Source: Butyriboletus loyo (lineage: Eukaryota; Basidiomycota; Agaricomycetes; Boletales; Boletaceae). Taken from it: a stretch of DNA of 25,254 bases. Where the stretch lies: contig JBBPSI010000312.1 of assembly GCA_038093515.1 (NCBI GenBank), positions 1-25,254 of the forward strand, given 5' to 3'. Under the pieces are notes generated by a model. It saw only the letters and a program-made list of their open reading frames with translations. It made no database searches and was not told the DNA's origin. Made by a program: the position numbers and the translations under genes. Each line of letters opens with the position of its first letter. Within the stretch, counting starts at the first letter, position 1. Below are positions 21,487 through 25,254 of the stretch, piece after piece.

Positions 21487-22020
21487 TTAAAAACCCGGAG
21501 CCGCTGAGGGGGTTATTAACACGCAAGTTATTAACAATGATTCGCTGTGGTCTCCGCCTTCGTAGCCTACCAGACCCAACTTCCGCCCGAATTGCCCCGC
21601 AGGTTGCAGCAAAGCTTGTTCGTTTGCGGGTATGTATTTAGCCATGAATACAAAGTCGTCACGGCCCATCCTGCGAAGTTCACATGCACAGCACGACAAA
21701 ACCCAACACAATGACGAGCGGCGCTGACAGTAAGTAATCTCACAACTGGTCATACGATATGGGACGTACCTCTCGTATTCCTCAGCAAACGTTACCTTTG
21801 GCCACCTTCCAAGCATTCGGGCCTCGTCTGATGCTGGAAATCGAGATGCTCGAGTCGGCGAGCTGGGTGCTTGTACCTGGTGCCGAGAGGCAGAGGTCCA
21901 AGGGTCGCCGGGAGGTTGGCCATGAGATGTGGGTGCCTGCGGTTGAGTTCGCTGAGCGTTCGGTGTCATACCGATTGACAGGCTGAGTCCAGCTGGCTGA
22001 TGCCAAGTGACTGCGAGCAA
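21487..22020 (-). CDS. Unassigned minus-strand ORF, possible small gene
   Basis: A 177-codon open frame. Its first half is Pro/Ser/Gln-rich, then DEARMLGRWPKVTFAEEYER reads like real protein. Directly after it is a near-ideal donor (GAG AG|GTACGT) and a possible acceptor CTGTCAG, suggesting an exon end. Reading past the acceptor in another frame gives the hydrophobic APLVIVLGFVVLCM and a stop, which would be a tail-anchor-like segment, but the phase does not match this donor. I do not recognise a family, and this may be a chance ORF. Confidence 0.25.
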   Translation of the reverse strand: MLAVTWHQPAGLSLSIGMTPNAQRTQPQAPTSHGQPPGDPWTSASRHQVQAPSSPTRASRFPASDEARMLGRWPKVTFAEEYERYVPYRMTSCEITYCQRRSSLCWVLSCCACELRRMGRDDFVFMAKYIPANEQALLQPAGQFGRKLGLVGYEGGDHSESLLITCVLITPSAAPGF

Positions 22021-22396
22021 TTCACTTAATCGAGAAAATACACAGCATCAGGTACATAAACCGTTCCTAACAAGATGCAAATTTTGGCGGCACTTCTGAG
22101 TTGTTGCGGGCTCGTCAAACCGGACCGCACATAACCTTTGAGACCTACGTTCAGTCTCTAGAATCGTCAGTCCAGTTGTTACTGCCCCCGTGCAATGGCC
22201 CATCAGTGATTCAATCTTTCCGTCCCTTTTGTTAGTCGTCATGCGTTACACCTGAATATCCACTCCTACAACACCACACAGAAAAAAGGAGGTACAACGA
22301 ACACGGGTAATACAATACTGCTAACGATACAATCAGAGGCTCGTATTTTACTTTCCTGTTCATAGAAAAAGTATGTATATCCATTGATGGTGCCCG

Positions 22397-22941
22397 TCAG
22401 GCTTTCATGTGGGATGTCTCGTTTGGAGGGCGTCGATCAGAGGGACCGCGAGCGATGCGGTAGGGATGCACACGAGAGCCTTTTGCGATCGGGCGTTGGC
22501 GGTGACGCAGACGTTGGAGCGCGGGGCCAACGAGGAGAAGGGGTTGAGGTGGAGGTGTATTTGGCGAGGTCGGGGGTGAGATCAAGACGACAGCGTCTGC
22601 GTTTTCAAACGAGGTGGGCACGAGACGGATTCTCAAAGTGGGGGAGGGCGTTGTCGACGTCGGCGCATTCGTGCGTGGACGAAGACAGGGGGCGGGTGGA
22701 GACGGCTTTTGTGAAGTCGTGGATGAGGAAATGGGGGGTTGTGTGGATGGCACATGGAGTTGTTTGGTCTGAAAAGGGGGTGGATGAGTGTTCTGGAATC
22801 AGTACTTGAGGGGAAAAGCTCTACCGGACGGCTCGATTCGTTCAAATCATCTAATTCATGAACGCGGGGGAGTGGAATGTTCCCGCGAGGAAGACCGAGG
22901 GTGTGGAGAGGAGGGAGGGTAGGACGGTTAGAGTGAGCCAT
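22397..22941 (-). CDS. Proline-rich orphan protein, 162 residues
   Basis: Exons 22941-22825 and 22768-22397 join in phase 0 across a 56-bp GT-AG intron. The protein starts MAHSNRPTLPPLHTLGLPRG, has a Pro/Ser/Thr-rich middle, and a more structured part with RIRLVPTSFENADAVVLISP and LLLVGPALQRLRH followed by a basic stretch (RQRPIAKGSRVHPYR). The splice join, the clean frame and the ordered C-terminal block argue that it is real; I cannot name a function. No signal peptide or membrane helix. It is divergent from AC19, 224 bp between starts, so the two may share control. The neighbouring antisense frames are also open, so some doubt remains. Confidence 0.65.
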
Positions 22942-23165
22942 CTATCCAGCAAGACCTGCCTTGGGGAGTGAACAATACACAAAGAGAGACCGATGCGTCG
23001 ATATCCCGGGCTGAAGGCATTTTATAGAAAGTGCATAAAGGAGCGGCTAACTTAGCGACAGTCCATTGTACCACACAACAAAAGGATATGCCTGTTTGTG
23101 ATTATTTGTGTTCCATTGGAGTACCTCCTTCCTTTTCAGTAAGTTACATATCCTGACGCTCCATC
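22942..23165. promoter_or_regulatory. 224-bp bidirectional promoter region (orphan / AC19)
   Basis: Lies between divergent start codons. A TATA-like TTTATAGAAA is at about 23021-23030. No other motif is clear. Confidence 0.5.
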
Positions 23166-23760
23166 ATGGCGGAGGTCGCCCAAAAAATAAAGATCGTAGG
23201 CTGTTCAGTCGTGGTACCACGCTACGTTATGACACTTTCCAGATGAAAGGCGCATCAGCCGACCTCTCCGCAGCCACGTATCAAATTTTTGATGAATCAC
23301 ATACAATGGGTAACGCCCTCCGATGGATGCTCATGAAAAAGTGAGTCTCAATACACAGTCCGAGTGTCTCTGCTGACAAAACGATCGACAGTTCAAAAGT
23401 AGAATTTTGTGGCTACAGGTGAGTCAGTGGCACCGTTGTTGTTCTGTACTCCCCAGCCGGTGGCGACGTTCCATTGTCCCCTCGAACATGCCCGATTTGA
23501 CGTTCAGGTACTCATTCCTTGTATAGTGTTCCGCATCCTTCCGAAAATCTTATCCAGCTACGTGTTCAAATGTATGGTGTGTACCCGTTTCAGTCAACTC
23601 AGCCACGTCCGCGCTTACATCGTGCCTAGATGGGCTTTCGTCCCTTGACGCACTTCTCGACGCACTCTCACATCTCGATGACGTGTGCGATACCATAGAG
23701 GACAGATATCGTGCCAGTCTCGCAGGGGGCCAATATGAACGGTGGCAAGAAAAGAGTTAG
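23166..23760 (+). CDS. RPC19: DNA-directed RNA polymerases I and III subunit AC19 (RPAC2)
   Basis: Exons 23166-23195, 23243-23340, 23392-23418, 23527-23576 and 23630-23760 give 111 residues, close to the family's usual 110-140. AC19 pairs with AC40 to form the alpha-like assembly dimer of RNA polymerases I and III in the nucleus. Diagnostic segments: SAATYQIFDESHTMGNALRW (the conserved HTxGNALR of alpha-like subunits), VEFCGYSVPHPSE, LRVQMYDG and the C-terminal LDDVCDTIEDRY. Exon 3 is only 27 bases, and it carries SKVEFCGY. The start ATG lies in ATCATGGCG and begins MAEVAQKIKI; the first intron follows the tenth codon. Methionine replaces the more usual leucine in HTLGN. No breaks. Confidence 0.97.
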
Positions 23761-23865
23761 AGTGGTACGAGTGTGTTACGACGAGACAATGGACGATCTG
23801 ATGACCAGCATGTATAAGTTGGACCTCATTGGCAAAACAAGACAAGGACTGGTGCACATGACATG

Positions 23866-24253
23866 AGCCGAGATTATTTTGCAATCTCGAAACAGAAGAT
23901 CCATTTGTGTTCGGCAGGTTGCAACGGGATATCCCCGAGGCAGAATTGCTTTCCGCGGCCATATCTCCAAGGCTTTCTGACTGGCGAAGCGATGGTTGTC
24001 AGGCACCCTGGCATTAAAAGTATATATGAAGCTCACTTCCAATCAGGGTATACCCTGAGACCGCTTCCTCGACGATAACGCGTACAGGCAGCTTGTGCAA
24101 CGCGTTTACATGACCAACGAGCAGTGTTTCGATCGTCCTCTGATAAGATTCAATCTAGGGGATGGTCATGTCTGTTTCACTGGAACACCCACCGTTATGG
24201 ATACTTGCTCGACGGAAGATATGTTGGATATATATCTGAACAAATGTCAGTAG
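23866..24253 (+). CDS. Unidentified protein-coding stretch, 5' end unresolved
   Basis: Frame beginning about 23872 reads PRLFCNLETEDPFVFGRLQR, then DIPEAELLSAAISPRLSDWR up to SD. A 65-bp intron (about 23992-24056, GTTGTC to CTGAG) joins it to DRFLDDNAYRQLVQRVYMTN, then EQCFDRPLIRFNLGDGHVCF and STEDMLDIYLNKC, with a TAG at 24251-24253. Composition and the in-phase join suggest a real gene. I found no start: the frame is closed at 23863-23865, and no acceptor clearly links to the short ATG-led piece at 23790. The 3' end overlaps an open minus-strand frame. Family not recognised. Could be a truncated copy. Confidence 0.45.
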
Positions 24254-24710
24254 CTCCTGCTTCCAGAAGGAAGCGCATATACCCTTCTCCAAGTTCACCA
24301 CGGAGGCAGACCTGCACCACAGCACCCGATAAGGAGTTCGAGTCGAGTGGGGGAATGAAGAGCAAATGAGTCCGATTCAACTGTAACGTGTACCTTTCCA
24401 ACTCCATATGGAATCTCCCAAACGTTTCACTCCAGAGTGTCCAAGTGAGATAGAGAGGGTTCCAGAGCTTCTCACGGTCTATTTCTGCCAATCTGCTGGC
24501 TGTGCGCAGAACGGCTTCAGGGAGACATCGGATAACATCCCAACTCACAAGCGGCAAGTGTCGAGGTAAAAGTGGGGTTTCATTAGTTGAGGGTGAGGGT
24601 ACACTCGGAAAACTAGATAGGACGAGGAAGCAGTGCTGTCCTTGAACCGGAAGCCGGCCAAGGCGGGGTGTGCGGACTGCATCAGTGAAACGGTTGGTGG
24701 TCAGAACCAA
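24195..24710 (-). CDS. Unidentified minus-strand ORF
   Basis: A 171-codon ORF 87 bp downstream of the bL33m stop on the same strand. The middle (VSWDVIRCLPEAVLRTASRL, then EIDREKLWNPLYLTWTLWSE) looks like a helical folded protein. After MELER an in-phase donor GT at 24393 could lead to another C-terminus, so the end is uncertain. The last 59 bases are antisense to the + strand coding stretch ending at 24253. I do not recognise a family. Confidence 0.4.
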   Translation of the reverse strand: MVLTTNRFTDAVRTPRLGRLPVQGQHCFLVLSSFPSVPSPSTNETPLLPRHLPLVSWDVIRCLPEAVLRTASRLAEIDREKLWNPLYLTWTLWSETFGRFHMELERYTLQLNRTHLLFIPPLDSNSLSGAVVQVCLRGELGEGYMRFLLEAGATDICSDIYPTYLPSSKYP

Positions 24711-24797
24711 CAGCTAGCACCCAGCTACACTCCGGAACCGTCGGAAACCAGCAACTGTTTTACTGATGTCGGACACTAGGCAAGTCCAACGTCAACA

Positions 24798-25085
24798 TTA
24801 TTTCCTCGTCTTCCGACTCTCCACGAAAAGTACTCTTGATTTCACTACCGAAAGAATGAACAAGACTCTCAACGAGAGGTGACATGTCGCGCACCGATGG
24901 GGTCATACTTGACCGCAGACAGCTTGGGACTGTTTAGTCGGACTCGTTTCGTGGTGTAGAAGAAACCCGTCTGGGCGGTTGAGATCATTCTAACGATGAT
25001 CGTTCTGTCAATGTGGCTCAGGATTACTACGCAGGTCGAACGAGGTGGCTGCTAAAACGTACCTTGCCTTTCCACCTTTTGCCAT
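24798..25085 (-). CDS. MRPL39: Mitochondrial ribosomal protein bL33m
   Basis: Three exons (25085-25063, 24989-24895, 24844-24798) give 54 residues, the normal length of bL33. It is a large-subunit protein of the mitochondrial ribosome, close to the E site. The sequence starts MAKGGKAR, continues ISTAQTGFFYTTKR and SPKLSAVKYDPIVKSR, and ends LFVESRKTRK. The TGFFYTT and SPKL...KYDP blocks are diagnostic of bacterial and mitochondrial L33. The zinc-binding cysteines of some bacterial L33 are absent, as is normal for mitochondrial forms. First exon only 23 bases. Divergent from the gene starting at 25230. Confidence 0.95.
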
Positions 25086-25229
25086 CTTGTCTGCCTGTTT
25101 TTCGTGACCGAGCAAACCGGGTGGTGAGTCGATCGACAAATTAGGCAACCCACTCGTATTGCATAAGCTAGACGTGCCATTCATCCATCACCGTCCAGCC
25201 GATTCAGATAATACCGAAAGAATCTCGAC
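25086..25229. promoter_or_regulatory. 144-bp bidirectional promoter region (bL33m / next gene)
   Basis: Lies between the bL33m start and an ATG in good context (CGACATGGCC) at 25230. No TATA box was noticed. Confidence 0.4.
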
Positions 25230-25254
25230 ATGGCCCCCGCAGCGCCTACAGAAC
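25230..25254 (+). CDS. Start of an unknown gene, cut by the window end
   Basis: ATG at 25230 in strong context (ACATGG) opens MAPAAPTE and runs off the window. Too short to identify. Its support is the start context and the head-to-head spacing with bL33m, like the other gene pairs here. Confidence 0.4.

Larger units (their letters stand above)
20160..22396. other. Long interval upstream of YVH1 without a secure gene
   Basis: 2.2 kb between the YVH1 start and the 3' end of the proline-rich orphan. Contents I can point to: a 15-base direct repeat carrying CACGTG (listed separately), a repeated GTTATTAACA decamer at about 21512 and 21527, and a minus-strand ORF 22020-21487 (177 residues, fragments LGRWPKVTFAEEYE and MGRDDFVFMAK) that I could not assign. 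A tRNA-like GGTTCGAA at about 20998-21005 has no matching stems. The rest shows nothing recognisable. Confidence 0.5.

Overview
The window is nuclear DNA from a filamentous basidiomycete, probably Agaricomycotina. The evidence is the very high density of short introns (mostly 46-70 bp, GT-AG, phases that join exactly), microexons, pyrimidine-rich upstream tracts, closely spaced head-to-head gene pairs, and protein families typical of fungi. No species can be named. Gene models below were built by hand from conserved protein sequence and splice sites. All exon phases in the main models close without a stop.

Layout, left to right: the C-terminal 420 residues of a Sec24-type COPII coat subunit (+, cut at the window start); about 2.9 kb without a convincing gene except a short protein-like relic; a complete MFS drug/H+ antiporter-type transporter (+); a 1.3 kb convergent gap; a 20-exon hydantoinase/oxoprolinase-DUF917 protein (-). 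Divergent from it across 154 bp lies a 1677-residue ApsA/Num1/Mcp5-type cortical anchor with coiled coils and a C-terminal PH domain (+). After a 0.56 kb convergent gap comes the Yvh1-type dual-specificity phosphatase with its zinc-binding tail (-), then 2.2 kb with no secure gene. Next is a 162-residue proline-rich orphan (-) divergent from RNA polymerase I/III subunit AC19/RPAC2 (+). Then come an unidentified + strand coding stretch overlapping an unidentified - strand ORF, mitochondrial ribosomal protein bL33m (-), and the first codons of a + strand gene at the window edge, again head-to-head.

The genes are mostly housekeeping and do not form one pathway: vesicle budding (Sec24), drug or metabolite export (MFS), hydantoin/5-oxoproline-like ring chemistry (hydantoinase-DUF917), nuclear and spindle positioning (Num1-like), ribosome maturation (Yvh1), rRNA/tRNA transcription (AC19) and mitochondrial translation (bL33m). 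I saw no mobile element, CRISPR, rRNA or tRNA gene. The most interesting observations are a cluster of QT-type, LC8-like motifs beside a Val/Lys/Glu repeat in the dynein-anchor-like protein, two GC-AG introns (one in-frame and stop-free), 18-27 nt microexons, and a roughly 260-residue insertion between the zinc-ligand pairs of Yvh1.
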